From Paenibacillus barcinonensis (GTDB lineage: Bacteria > Bacillota > Bacilli > Paenibacillales > Paenibacillaceae), in assembly GCF_003217495.1 (NCBI RefSeq), contig NZ_QJSW01000010.1, positions 124,001 to 188,000 on the forward strand: a stretch of 64,000 bases of DNA. Reading direction: 5' to 3'. The position numbers and the translations under genes were made by a program. Positions 48,219 through 57,651 of this stretch are shown here, piece by piece (position 1 is the stretch's first letter; each line of letters begins with the position of its first letter). Below the pieces are notes generated by a model, which saw only the letters and a list, made by a program, of their open reading frames with translations, ran no database searches and had not been told where the DNA came from.

Positions 48219-49850
48219 ATGTATAAACTGATCATTGTGGAAGATGAACTGCTGATGCGTGTGGGCATTCGCTCAATGCTGAACTGGGAAGAGCACGGCT
48301 TTTGCGTAGCGGGTGAAGCCTGCAATGGAAGAGAAGCCTTGGAGATGGCGCTGGAAAAGGCCCCAGACCTGATTATTACCGACATTAAGATGCCTGTCAT
48401 GGATGGACTACAGTTAATTCAAGAAGCGTCCAATGTAATCAAGCATTGCAAATTCGTTATTCTCAGCAACTTCGATGAGCTGCATTATGTGAAAAGAGCG
48501 TTAAAGCTTGGTGCTGCAGATTACCTGATCAAAAGTGAAATCAACGAGCATTCTCTCATCCAGTTGCTGGAGATGATTCGTGATAAGCTGCAGAGCGAAC
48601 AGAAGCTATTACATGGTTTTCCGCCTGCGGCAGCAGATTATTCGAAGAGCCTGCGATACTTGAAGGATAGCTTTTTCCAGGATATTGTAAGCGGATTCAT
48701 ATCTAATCGCGACATGCTAGTCAAAGCAGAGGAGCTTCAGTTTCGCATTCAGTCAGACGATCTGGTCGTCATCAAATTCATCCTCAATCATGTGGAGCAG
48801 GTCAAACGCAAGTACATTGAAAAAGGGGAGAAGCTGCTTCGTTTCTCTATCCTTAACATCATGGAGGAAGTGATTCCTTCCCGGTGGGACAAGGAGATTT
48901 TTGTGGAGAGCTCATCCGAATACTGGGTTGTGGTGAACACAGGCTCAAGCGCCGAATCTGACGTGAAAGCCACACAGACTGATCTGGACAAACTTATCCG
49001 CAAAATAATGTCCTCTTTAAAGGATTTTATGAACCTGTCTCTTACAGCAGGTGTAAGCTCGGTTGTTTCTGATTTTACAATGATACGCAGGGCAGGGCAG
49101 GAAGCAGAGGCCGCATTAGCAGAACGATTTTTCGCTGATGCTCATCCGATTTTACATGTTCAGCAAGTACGTGAGCAGCCGGGCAGGCAAGAGGTGGTCA
49201 TTATGCTGAACCCAGAGCAGGAACAGCGGTTCAAGAAGATTTGTGTCAGCCGGAACCAGGAGGGCATGCAGCAATTTATGGATGAGATTCGCTCTGAACT
49301 GATGAACATGCAAGCGGATGAGGGCAGTGTGCGCAAGCAGTACATTGTAATGATGGACACGATGCATGCTCACTTATTACATGTTTCGTCACGAAGCAAG
49401 CTCCCCGTTTCCAGAAAATCGGCTTACGAAATTGTACTTCATGGAGAGTGTTGGCACGAAATCCATGACAATGTCGTAGCTCATATGTTAGATACGTTTC
49501 ACGTTTATTCGCAATCTGCACAGGAGCTATCCTATACAGACCTCGCCATTGATCTGATTCACAAGTATTATGCAGAGGATATTTCGCTGCAAAGTGTAGC
49601 CAGCCAGATTAACGTAAACCCATCCTATTTAAGTCGATTGTTCAAGCAAGAGAAGGGGGAGAACTTCATCTCTTATCTGACTCGGGTTCGTATTGAGCAC
49701 GCGAAGGCTTACCTGCTGAATAGAGAACTGAAGGTATATGAAATCGCCGATAAGGTCGGATACCACAACTATACCTATTTCAGTAAAATTTTCAAAAAGA
49801 ATGCGGGTCTTACGCCAGAGGAATATCGGGAGCAGCAGCAGTTGCGCTAA
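48219..49850 (+). CDS. YesN-type response regulator with AraC DNA-binding domain
   Basis: 543 residues from ATG 48219 behind TTGGAGG. The receiver (1-120) has IIVEDELLMR and phospho-aspartate in LIITDIKMPVMDGLQL. A middle region of about 300 residues is typical of this class. The C-terminal AraC domain has both helix-turn-helix units, SLQSVASQINVNPSYLSRLF and KVYEIADKVGYHNYTYFSKIF. YesN-type regulators activate adjacent polysaccharide-uptake genes. It pairs with the YesM-type kinase 48 bases downstream. Its target is probably one of the two flanking importers. Confidence 0.95.
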   Translation: MYKLIIVEDELLMRVGIRSMLNWEEHGFCVAGEACNGREALEMALEKAPDLIITDIKMPVMDGLQLIQEASNVIKHCKFVILSNFDELHYVKRALKLGAADYLIKSEINEHSLIQLLEMIRDKLQSEQKLLHGFPPAAADYSKSLRYLKDSFFQDIVSGFISNRDMLVKAEELQFRIQSDDLVVIKFILNHVEQVKRKYIEKGEKLLRFSILNIMEEVIPSRWDKEIFVESSSEYWVVVNTGSSAESDVKATQTDLDKLIRKIMSSLKDFMNLSLTAGVSSVVSDFTMIRRAGQEAEAALAERFFADAHPILHVQQVREQPGRQEVVIMLNPEQEQRFKKICVSRNQEGMQQFMDEIRSELMNMQADEGSVRKQYIVMMDTMHAHLLHVSSRSKLPVSRKSAYEIVLHGECWHEIHDNVVAHMLDTFHVYSQSAQELSYTDLAIDLIHKYYAEDISLQSVASQINVNPSYLSRLFKQEKGENFISYLTRVRIEHAKAYLLNRELKVYEIADKVGYHNYTYFSKIFKKNAGLTPEEYREQQQLR

Positions 49851-49898
49851 TTCGTGAACCCGAACAAATGGACATCACATCAGATAGAGGTGTAAGGA

Positions 49899-51653
49899 AT
49901 GAAGCATATCCGGCCTTTCCAGATCAAGTACAAAATTATGGTGATCTGCATCATCGTTATTATTTTTCCTGTGTTCGTGATGACAATTAACTCCTATTAT
50001 TCTTCTGAACGTTTATTGTCGCAAAATTATACAACGCTGCTCACTGATTTGACCAAACAGACCAATATTCGCATCGACGAGTTTCTAAAGGAGATCGAAA
50101 AAATCACTCTGCTTGCGAGCAATGGACTCAGTGACAGCCTGTCGGCAACAAATGAAGGCAGCTTTCCTATTCAGGATTTTCTGCGTGTTAGTGATGAAGA
50201 CAATGAGATTGCCGCATACAACATCCTCATGAATTACATCATGATGAAGGATCGTGTATTTTCCATTTATCTATATAACATGAACGGAGGACAAGACCTG
50301 TTTGTTAGTCCACACCAACCGATTGATCCTACCTTTAACGTCAGAAACGAGCTTTGGTTCAAGAAATTCATGCATGATGACGAGCGAACAATTACGTTAA
50401 CCACCCGGCTAGACAAGCAACTGGAAAATAAAGTGCTCGCCGTATCCCATGCCCGAAAAATCCATGATGTATCTAGTGGCAAACTGCTCGGAGTCATCGT
50501 TGTCAGCATTGATATCAAGTTTATCGAGATCGTCAACCGTAACCTGCAGGAAGGGCTTCGCTCAAGATTTATGATTATCGACGAAGATGAGAAAATTGTG
50601 TATAACGTCAATGAGCAATTGATCGGCACCTTGTTTCGGGATAACGTTCGCCCGTCCGAAGCCTATAATGTGGTCGTGACGAGTCCGCTCAGTCAGCAGA
50701 AATGGACTACATATGTCTACATGCCTCTTGAAGAGCTGACTGCCGATGGCAAAATATTAGGCCGCAATCTCGTAACCTTGGCCATCGTCATGTCACTCTT
50801 TGCCGCAGTCATTTCTATTTTCCTGTCCCATGTGATAACCAGGCCCATCAAAAAGCTGCTGAACAACATTCGGCTCGTCGAAAAGGGACAGTTCGAGCAT
50901 GTACAGGATATCCGCTCTCGCGATGAGATTGGTCATCTGTCGATCAGGTTTAATCGCATGTCTCATGAATTGAAACGTATGGTTGAACGAATGCAGCAGG
51001 AGGAGGTTGAGAAGGCCGCAGCCGAGATGCGGGCGCTGCACGACCAGATCAACCCGCACTTTCTGTATAATACTTTGGGCTCTGTGAAGTGGATTGCTTC
51101 CATGCAAAACGCGGACAAAATTGTAGATATGACCGATGCCCTCATCTCCATGCTGCGATATGCAACGAGGTCGGATGGCAGTCTGGTAAGGATTGGAGAG
51201 GAGCTTAATCATATTGCCCATTACGTCATCATTCAGAATGTCCGATATTACGGCAGTATCCAGATGAGGTATGAGATCGAAGAGAGCTTGCTGAATTATG
51301 TAATGCCCAAAATGATTATGCAGCCGATTGTGGAAAATGCCTTCTTCCACGGTCTGGCGGAGGTCGAAGAGGATGGTGTAATCACGATTCGAATCCAGCC
51401 GCAGGGCAGCGAGATTTGCATTGAAGTTAGTGATAATGGTACAGGTATGGACGCGGATACGATCCGAAGTTTGCTGGAGGACAGAAAAGAACCCGCAAGC
51501 GGCGGGCGAGGCATTGGACTTTATAACGTACAGCGCCGGATTCAGCTTCATTTCGGAAGTCCGTACGGGGTAAAGGTGCACAGTCAGATTGGAAAAGGAA
51601 CCACATTTACGATCCTGTTGCCTGCGATCAACTGTTTGCCAGAGAACAAGTAA
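49899..51653 (+). CDS. YesM-type sensor histidine kinase
   Basis: 584 residues. TM1 (about 14-34) and TM2 (about 290-312) enclose an extracellular Cache-like sensor of about 250 residues; HAMP follows (VITRPIKKLL). The HPK7-type phospho-acceptor is in LHDQINPHFLYNTLGSVKW, and the ATPase domain has MIMQPIVENAFFHG and SDNGTGMD and GGRGIGLYNVQRRI. It senses an extracellular sugar or a loaded binding protein and phosphorylates the YesN-type regulator. It runs convergently into the second importer, with a bidirectional terminator between. Confidence 0.95.
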   Translation: MKHIRPFQIKYKIMVICIIVIIFPVFVMTINSYYSSERLLSQNYTTLLTDLTKQTNIRIDEFLKEIEKITLLASNGLSDSLSATNEGSFPIQDFLRVSDEDNEIAAYNILMNYIMMKDRVFSIYLYNMNGGQDLFVSPHQPIDPTFNVRNELWFKKFMHDDERTITLTTRLDKQLENKVLAVSHARKIHDVSSGKLLGVIVVSIDIKFIEIVNRNLQEGLRSRFMIIDEDEKIVYNVNEQLIGTLFRDNVRPSEAYNVVVTSPLSQQKWTTYVYMPLEELTADGKILGRNLVTLAIVMSLFAAVISIFLSHVITRPIKKLLNNIRLVEKGQFEHVQDIRSRDEIGHLSIRFNRMSHELKRMVERMQQEEVEKAAAEMRALHDQINPHFLYNTLGSVKWIASMQNADKIVDMTDALISMLRYATRSDGSLVRIGEELNHIAHYVIIQNVRYYGSIQMRYEIEESLLNYVMPKMIMQPIVENAFFHGLAEVEEDGVITIRIQPQGSEICIEVSDNGTGMDADTIRSLLEDRKEPASGGRGIGLYNVQRRIQLHFGSPYGVKVHSQIGKGTTFTILLPAINCLPENK

Positions 51654-51734
51654 GGAATAACCTTCGACTTTAAGGGAACGGCGTTTATACGATAATAATG
51701 ACCTCTTCTTGAGACTACGTGTGGAAGAAAATCA

Positions 51735-51770
51735 AGAGAAGGCCTGCAGACGAATCTGTGGGCCTTCTCT
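51735..51770. terminator. Bidirectional terminator between kinase and importer 2
   Basis: AGAGAAGGCC and GGCCTTCTCT arms with an inner CTGCAG/CTGTG pairing lie between the convergent genes. Confidence 0.8.
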
Positions 51771-51816
51771 GTATGCTTGCATCACTATATAATCTAAACT
51801 ATTCATTTACACGTCC

Positions 51817-52707
51817 TCAACCTTTAACACTGCCAAGCACCAGCCCTTTGGTAAAATACTTCTGCAAGAAAGGGTAAATCAGCAGGATCGGGATTGCACC
51901 AAGGAACATCTGCGCTGCACGTCCTGTTCTCGCATTCATCATAGACAACAGATGGGTGTAATCTGATCCGGATTTCAGCATCATCTGCTCGAAGCTCTGG
52001 AGCAACGTTTGCAGATAGCTCTGCAACGGATAATTCGCCGGATTATTCATATAGATTATGCCATCAAACCAGGAATTCCAATGCCCCACGATGCTGAACA
52101 AACCAACGGTTGCGAGAGCCGGCTTGAGAAGGGGCAGCATAATTCGAAGCAATACCTGTAAGGGGCCAGCCCCATCAATAATAGCGGATTCTTCAATCTC
52201 TTCAGGCAATCCACGAATAAAGTTCATCAGAATAATCATGCTGAATACAGGAAGGGCACCGGGGAGAATCAAAGACCAGATGGAGTTAATCAGCCCCATT
52301 TTCACTACAACGAGATAGGTGGGAATCAACCCGCCGCTGAACAGCATCGTGACGATGAAAAAGCCCATGTAGAGGTTGCGCCCTGCAACCTTTTGTTTGG
52401 TTTTGGAGAGCGGATAGGCGGTGAGCACAATCAGCACCAGATTGACCACTGTGCCCAGAACGGTACGCTGAATCGCAATCCACAGTGAGGAATAAAATGC
52501 GCCTCCAGATAAGGCGAATTCATAAGCCTTCGTGGTGAATTCGATGGGCCAGAACGTCACACTGCCCGCCGACACCGCCGAGCTGCTACTGAAGGACACG
52601 GCGAGCAAATTCACAAACGGCAGGACACAGAGCAACGAAATCGTCAGTAATATCGTGTAATTCAACAGATGAAAGAGATGCCTGCTTATACTTTTATCAT
52701 ACACCAT
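51817..52707 (-). CDS. ABC sugar importer permease, LplC type (importer 2)
   Basis: 296 residues, six spans, behind AAGGAGGG. The EAA-loop reads EESAIIDGAGPLQVLLRIMLP and the C terminus IPILLIYPFLQKYFTKGLVLGSVKG is the LplC-type ending. It is last in the leftward order binding protein, LplB-type permease, LplC-type permease. Paralogous to the permease at 43989 but from a separate lineage judging by the sequence differences. No ATPase gene. Confidence 0.95.
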   Translation of the reverse strand: MVYDKSISRHLFHLLNYTILLTISLLCVLPFVNLLAVSFSSSSAVSAGSVTFWPIEFTTKAYEFALSGGAFYSSLWIAIQRTVLGTVVNLVLIVLTAYPLSKTKQKVAGRNLYMGFFIVTMLFSGGLIPTYLVVVKMGLINSIWSLILPGALPVFSMIILMNFIRGLPEEIEESAIIDGAGPLQVLLRIMLPLLKPALATVGLFSIVGHWNSWFDGIIYMNNPANYPLQSYLQTLLQSFEQMMLKSGSDYTHLLSMMNARTGRAAQMFLGAIPILLIYPFLQKYFTKGLVLGSVKG

Positions 52708-52722
52708 GCCAATGTGCCCTCC

Positions 52723-53613
52723 TTAGAAAATACGATAACCTGCCACACGATAAGCCAGAATGTAAGAAACAGCGACCAGAATACAGGAGATGACCGATTT
52801 AAACAAACCAACTGCGGTTGCAATCGAATATTGTGCCTGCTGGATACCGAGACGGTACACATAAGTATCAATAATATCCCCGGTCTGATATACCACAGGA
52901 GAATATAGATTATAAATTTGATCAAAACCGGCATTTAACACATTCCCCAGTGATAGAACCGACATCAAAACAATCGTTGGCATCAGGAGGGGCAGCGTGA
53001 TATAGATGGTTTGCTTCCAGCGCTTGGCACCGTCAATTACAGCAGCTTCGTACAATCCAGGGTCGATGCTGGTCAGAGCCGCCAGATAAACAACGGTACC
53101 AAAACCGAAGCCTTTCCAGATATCACTCACGATCATGGTCCATGGAAAGAGGGAAGGTGTACCCAGGAACGAGATCGGCTTGACGCCGAACAGACCGAGA
53201 AACGTATTAACGATGCCATCCGCACTCAGAATATCCAGCATAATGCCCGCCATGATGACCCATGAGAGGAAATTCGGAATGTACACGAGGGTTTGGAATG
53301 TACGTTTGATCCCGTTGTGCATCACTTCGTTTAGCAGCAGGGCAAAGATTACCGGCACTACAATGCCGCCAATCATCTTGAAGATGGACATGTAGAGGGT
53401 GTTCCAGATCGTTCGTACAAAGTTAGGCTGGTTGAACACATGTGTGAAATTATCCCATCCCACCCAGGGGGAGTTGAAGCCAAGACCCGGATTATATTTT
53501 TGAAATGCAATAATCAGCCCGTAGAACGGGATATAGCTAAAAATAAACACTAGTATTACGCTCGGAATTAACATGAGGTGATACGGACTTTGCTGCTTCC
53601 ATTTTTTCAGCAT
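52723..53613 (-). CDS. ABC sugar importer permease, LplB type (importer 2)
   Basis: 296 residues behind AACGGAGGAA. Six spans; YIPFYGLIIAFQKYNP near TM1, EAA-loop EAAVIDGAKRWKQTIYITLP, and VYRLGIQQAQYSIATAVGLF at the end place it in the LplB group. It lies 15 bases before its partner permease and 77 bases after the binding-protein gene, from which it is separated by an attenuator-like hairpin. Confidence 0.95.
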   Translation of the reverse strand: MLKKWKQQSPYHLMLIPSVILVFIFSYIPFYGLIIAFQKYNPGLGFNSPWVGWDNFTHVFNQPNFVRTIWNTLYMSIFKMIGGIVVPVIFALLLNEVMHNGIKRTFQTLVYIPNFLSWVIMAGIMLDILSADGIVNTFLGLFGVKPISFLGTPSLFPWTMIVSDIWKGFGFGTVVYLAALTSIDPGLYEAAVIDGAKRWKQTIYITLPLLMPTIVLMSVLSLGNVLNAGFDQIYNLYSPVVYQTGDIIDTYVYRLGIQQAQYSIATAVGLFKSVISCILVAVSYILAYRVAGYRIF

Positions 53614-53637
53614 GGGCTGTTCCTCCGTTCCGTTATG

Positions 53638-53669
53638 AAAAAGAGGGGTGAGAACAGGCTCAACCCCTC
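53638..53669 (-). terminator. Attenuator-like terminator between binding-protein and permease genes
   Basis: On the minus strand GAGGGGT-T-GAG pairs with CTC-ACCCCTC around six bases, followed by TTTTT. It lies inside the operon after the binding-protein gene, where partial termination would give more binding protein than permease, as seen in many ABC importers. Confidence 0.75.
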
Positions 53670-53690
53670 GGTATTTACACTGCAGATGCT

Positions 53691-55283
53691 TTATTTGCCG
53701 TAGGCCTCGTTCACTGCTTCAATCGCAGTATCCCCGCCGGCTGCACGCCAGTTCTGTACCACAACGTCAAAATAATCAATGCTTTCACTGCCCATAATGA
53801 TTTTGGTAAAACCTTCGGTCAAAATATCATCCAGGGTTGTGCCATAGCTCGACAGCGCCTCAGGGGATACTCCCCAGAGTGCCGTTTTGATATAGTTCTC
53901 ACTGTCGAGCACTTTTTTCGCCAGGCCATATGCATTTTTGGGAGCACCCTGCTGCAAATAATCCCCAACCGATCCCGGTGTAGCATTTTTCTTGAACTCC
54001 ACACTGTTGTTATATTTCTGCCACATCCCTGAAGTCGTGAGCCCGCTGGTGTCCTCTGTTTCCAGTGCCTTGGACACGGCCTCATACTGCTCATAATCCG
54101 AATTCGGGTTAAGTACACGGAACGCGCCAACGACATGTGCAATATCATTGTCAAGCAGGGCGGACAGGGTATCTTGCGTTTCCTTTCCATTGCCTTCATC
54201 AACGATATAGGCATAATCATTCAAAATTTCGATCACTGCCTTCGGATTGGCAGCATCCTTTTTCATGACGATGTAATTGTTGTTTGCGAAAAAGATAGAC
54301 TGCTTCGCTTCCTTGCCGTCCACGGTTGGTATCAGATACGGATAGAAGATGGCGTCTTTGCCCAGATTGGCGACCGTGTCTACACCAGGGTTATACCCCC
54401 ACCACTGATAGTAGGGCTGAACGCCGACTTTACCTGCGACTATGTCTGCATTCATGGCATTAAAGTCCTTGATGGCAAACTCCGGGTCAATAATGCCCCG
54501 CTTGTACCAATCGGCCCATTCGGCAAGTGCAGCCTTCATCTCGGGCTGAATGGAGCCGTAGGTCAGTTTGCCTGTCCCGTCATCAATCCACATGTCTGGA
54601 TGTGCATTCCAGGCAATGGCGAGCAGGTTCAAATAATCAAGGGATTGATCTACAGCGATGCCGTATCCGCCGTGTTTTTCCATAAACTTGAGAGCGATGT
54701 TTTTAATATCTTCTACGGATGACGGGTCCTGCAGTCCGAGCTCTTCCTTCCAGTCATTGCGAATCCAGATGAAGTCCGGCTGATCAATCAACCCCCAGTG
54801 CATCTGCGGTATACCATATAGCTTGCCGTCCTTTTTGCCTGATTCATAGCTGTCTGCATCCGCTTTCATATATGATTTGAGTCGTTCCGAGGCGTGCTGC
54901 TCGAAGGCTTCTGTCAAATCCATGACCATATCGGCCTCAACCAGCTGACGCAGCTGAGAAGGATTTACGCGAAATACATCAGGCAGCTCATTCGACGAAA
55001 TGGCCAGATTCAGTTTCGTTTCATATTCATCACTCACCCAGTCCGTTTTGACGTTAATATTTAATTTTTCTTTGTACCGGCGCGTCCAGACGTTATTGGT
55101 AATATCGTCGCCCTTTGGATATTTTGCCGAGCTGTATTCGGATGTCACGGTGTGAATGGTAACTGCACCTGTACCGTCATGCTCCGCATCGGTCGGAGTT
55201 TTCTTTCCTGCATCACTGCACGCTGTGACGAGCAGCGCGCATATGCTCATGGACAGCACGAGAAGCTTCACCTTTTTGTTCAT
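53691..55283 (-). CDS. Extracellular sugar-binding lipoprotein (importer 2)
   Basis: 530 residues. Signal peptide KLLVLSMSICALLVTAC ends at lipobox VTAC, cysteine at residue 22. The mature protein is a large family-1 solute-binding protein (NINVKTDWVSDEYETKLNLAI; ELPDVFRVNPSQLRQLVEADM in part), of the type that accompanies LplBC permeases. First gene of importer 2. The ligand is unknown. Proximity to YesMN suggests control by that system. Confidence 0.94.
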   Translation of the reverse strand: MNKKVKLLVLSMSICALLVTACSDAGKKTPTDAEHDGTGAVTIHTVTSEYSSAKYPKGDDITNNVWTRRYKEKLNINVKTDWVSDEYETKLNLAISSNELPDVFRVNPSQLRQLVEADMVMDLTEAFEQHASERLKSYMKADADSYESGKKDGKLYGIPQMHWGLIDQPDFIWIRNDWKEELGLQDPSSVEDIKNIALKFMEKHGGYGIAVDQSLDYLNLLAIAWNAHPDMWIDDGTGKLTYGSIQPEMKAALAEWADWYKRGIIDPEFAIKDFNAMNADIVAGKVGVQPYYQWWGYNPGVDTVANLGKDAIFYPYLIPTVDGKEAKQSIFFANNNYIVMKKDAANPKAVIEILNDYAYIVDEGNGKETQDTLSALLDNDIAHVVGAFRVLNPNSDYEQYEAVSKALETEDTSGLTTSGMWQKYNNSVEFKKNATPGSVGDYLQQGAPKNAYGLAKKVLDSENYIKTALWGVSPEALSSYGTTLDDILTEGFTKIIMGSESIDYFDVVVQNWRAAGGDTAIEAVNEAYGK

Positions 55284-55608
55284 TGACGTTCCCCCTCAGG
55301 TTCAAGTTGTCATTTATAAAATGTTGTACTTGAAGATATTGTAATGGAGAATACAGGCAAGGGATATCAACGGAATTGACCAGAATCTGTATAATTTTTG
55401 ACTTTAGAGGGTGGCGTGGAAGCTAAGGGAGGTCAGGTAGGTAGCACTTATTTGAACTACATTGCACTTTTTTGACCTGAGCGAATGGGCGGACATTTGA
55501 AATATTCATCTTCCGTTCATACTGCATTCATTGAGAGGACATCTGAGTTGGATACACTTGTCTTGGTAAATGACACATCATGGGTATATTACAAAAGGAG
55601 CTGAAGAG
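55284..55608. other. Divergent control region of importer 2 and hydrolase copy 2
   Basis: 325 bases without a gene. It holds TTCAAGT (55301-55307) inverted against ACTTGAA (55328-55334) close to the binding-protein start, and the TTCAT direct repeats nearer to the hydrolase. No other strong feature is visible. Confidence 0.5.
55505..55532 (+). promoter_or_regulatory. Three TTCAT(C/A/T) direct repeats at 11-bp period
   Basis: TTCATC (55505), TTCATA (55516) and TTCATT (55527) follow one another with five-base gaps, 77 bases before the hydrolase start. They match the array at 37829-37845 upstream of the paralogous gene. Confidence 0.52.
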
Positions 55609-56598
55609 TTGTTACAACCAGCAAATCTGAAATCGGGATCAAGTTATCGTTCCCCAATGAAGCGTATTTCTCAACTTTTATTCAAGATCATGATGACAAT
55701 CATTACTCTCATTCTGCTCTTCATCGCCACTGTGTACACCGTTAATCTAGTAAGCAGCCATTCTGAACAAAAGCGATTGGAACGCTACGGTCAACAGGTG
55801 TCTGTCGATGGAAAGCAAATGAACGTATTCATGCATGGTGAAGGGAAAGAAACGATTGTGCTTCTGCCCGGATTCGGGACAGCCTCGCCTGTGCTTGATT
55901 TTAAACCGCTAATATCCGAACTGAGTCCTTATTACAGAGTCGTGGTGATAGAACCTTTTGGCTATGGATTAAGTGACCAGACTGACAAAGAGCGGAGCTC
56001 GACTCATATTACGAATGAAATACATAGCGCCTTGCAAAGTCTCGGTATAGATCGTTATATGCTTATGGCTCATTCCATCTCAGGTCTCTACAGTCTGGAT
56101 TATGTGAATAGATATCGACACGAGGTACAGGCATTCATCGGGCTGGATCACAGTGTCCCAACACTTAGTGAACAGAAGGTCGAGAAGTCCGATATTATGC
56201 CGATCCAATGGTTTCGCAATCTGGGCTTCGCTCGTGTACAGCTGAAGTTGACTGCTGATCCGTATGAAGGGCTGCCTTATGATGAGAAGAGCAAAGAACA
56301 ATTGAACATTTTGATACGCAAAAACATGTACAATAACACACAATTAAATGAGGCGGTAAGTATGTATTCCAATTTTCAGGCAGCTAAACAGCTTACATGG
56401 CCTGCAGATTTGCCGGTTCTTCTCTTCGTACAGAAAAATCACCCTGTTGTACACGAGTGGGTCACGGAGCACAAGAGACAGATTCAGCATTCTGAGTATG
56501 GCAAGATCGTTCTGCTGGAGGCGAATCACTACTTATACCGCTCTCACTCGTTGGAAATAGCAACGAAAATAAAGGAATTTGCAGGAAGCAGATTGTAA
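55609..56598 (+). CDS. Membrane-anchored alpha/beta hydrolase, copy 2
   Basis: 329 residues from TTG 55609, eight bases after AAAAGGAG; ATG 55570 has no ribosome site. This start gives the same length as the paralogue at 37937. Anchor helix about residues 24-48. Hydrolase landmarks are LLPGFGTASPVLDFK, EPFGYGLSDQTDKERS, nucleophile elbow AHSISG with Ser156 (Ala replaces the first Gly) and histidine in EANHYLYRS. It shares control-region repeats with copy 1. Substrate unknown. Confidence 0.86.
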   Translation: MLQPANLKSGSSYRSPMKRISQLLFKIMMTIITLILLFIATVYTVNLVSSHSEQKRLERYGQQVSVDGKQMNVFMHGEGKETIVLLPGFGTASPVLDFKPLISELSPYYRVVVIEPFGYGLSDQTDKERSSTHITNEIHSALQSLGIDRYMLMAHSISGLYSLDYVNRYRHEVQAFIGLDHSVPTLSEQKVEKSDIMPIQWFRNLGFARVQLKLTADPYEGLPYDEKSKEQLNILIRKNMYNNTQLNEAVSMYSNFQAAKQLTWPADLPVLLFVQKNHPVVHEWVTEHKRQIQHSEYGKIVLLEANHYLYRSHSLEIATKIKEFAGSRL

Positions 56599-56827
56599 CA
56601 ACAGGTGGGCTATCGCAAGGTTTTATTGTCCCCCTCAGACGCTAATGATCACCCGAAACGTTATTTCATATGAATTGGCAAGAATGAAACGAGGAATTGC
56701 CACTAGCCAAGCGATTCAACCACATTGCTATATCCAGATACACCTTGAGTGATTTTTTTGTTATTCTATTCTTTTAGAATATCAGGACCGTAATTGATGA
56801 GATGAACTAACAAGGAGGTTTTGTGAA

Positions 56828-57445
56828 ATGCATATTTCACTGCTCGGAGCGACAGGGCGGGTCGGGAGTCATATCCTTGCATATGCGCTTCAAGACGGTC
56901 ATCACGTAACCGCATTGGTTCGTTCGACGGAGAAAATACAGTCACACCCTAACTTAAATGTGATTCAAGGTGACGTGCTTCATTCTGAAGAACTGGTGCG
57001 TGCAGTTCATGGCACAGAGGCGGTGATCAGTTCCCTGAACACAGATGGAACAACGACGTTGTCAGAAAGTATGCCTTTGATTATGGAAGCCATGTACCAT
57101 GAAGGAATACAGCGTATCATTACGGTGGGAACCGCCGGTATCTTGCAAAGCAGAACCGAGCCGGGAAAACTGCGCTATCAATCCAGCGAATCCAAACGCA
57201 GGTCAACCCGCGCAGCCGAGGAACATGAACGAGTATACCGACTGCTAGAGCAGTCCTCTCTGGAATGGACCATTGTATGTCCTACGTATTTGCCAGATGG
57301 GGGACGTATGGGAAGCTACCGGGTAGAGCGTGATTTGTTGCCGGAGGGTGGAACTGAAATTTCTGTTGGGGATACCGCGGCATTTACCTATGATCAGCTT
57401 ATTAATCGGCAATATATTAATACACGGGTGGGTATAGCCTATTAG
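56828..57445 (+). CDS. NAD(P)-binding, NmrA/SDR-like protein
   Basis: 205 residues behind AAGGAGG. The N terminus ISLLGATGRVGSHILAYALQDGHHVTALVR carries the GxxGxxG dinucleotide motif, followed by GDVLHSEELVRAVHGTEAVIS and VGTAG, as in atypical short-chain dehydrogenases of the NmrA/YwnB group. These lack the YxxxK catalytic pair and often act as redox sensors or flavin-type reductases. Monocistronic, followed by a terminator. Function undefined. Confidence 0.88.
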   Translation: MHISLLGATGRVGSHILAYALQDGHHVTALVRSTEKIQSHPNLNVIQGDVLHSEELVRAVHGTEAVISSLNTDGTTTLSESMPLIMEAMYHEGIQRIITVGTAGILQSRTEPGKLRYQSSESKRRSTRAAEEHERVYRLLEQSSLEWTIVCPTYLPDGGRMGSYRVERDLLPEGGTEISVGDTAAFTYDQLINRQYINTRVGIAY

Positions 57446-57547
57446 CCTGACACTAGCCTCCCCTTAGAACAAGTATTGTTTTCTTTGGAAATATACAGTA
57501 ACTCACCTTGTCTATGCGAAAACAATCGGCTGAAGCCACATGAAGAT

Positions 57548-57582
57548 GACCTGACTTCTTTTAATAGAAGACAGGTCTTTTT
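57548..57582 (+). terminator. Rho-independent terminator
   Basis: GACCTGACTTC and GAAGACAGGTC form a stem with one mismatch and an eight-base loop, followed by TTTTT. Confidence 0.85.
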
Positions 57583-57586
57583 GGGC

Positions 57587-57603
57587 TTTACAGAATATTA
57601 ACA
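57587..57603 (+). promoter_or_regulatory. Pho-box-like direct repeat
   Basis: TTTACA-N5-TTAACA matches the Bacillus PhoP consensus TT(A/T/C)ACA repeated every 11 bp. It lies about 115 bases before the phosphodiesterase operon; another TTAACA occurs at 57634. Only two good repeats are seen, so it is a candidate. Confidence 0.45.
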
Positions 57604-57651
57604 TGTGCCAGAAACAGGGCTGATGATTTCACCTTAACATAAGTAGTGGAT

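Noticed and set aside
50793..51581. Minus-strand frame (262 codons) opposite the YesM kinase
   Set aside because: Antisense shadow of the kinase; no protein features.
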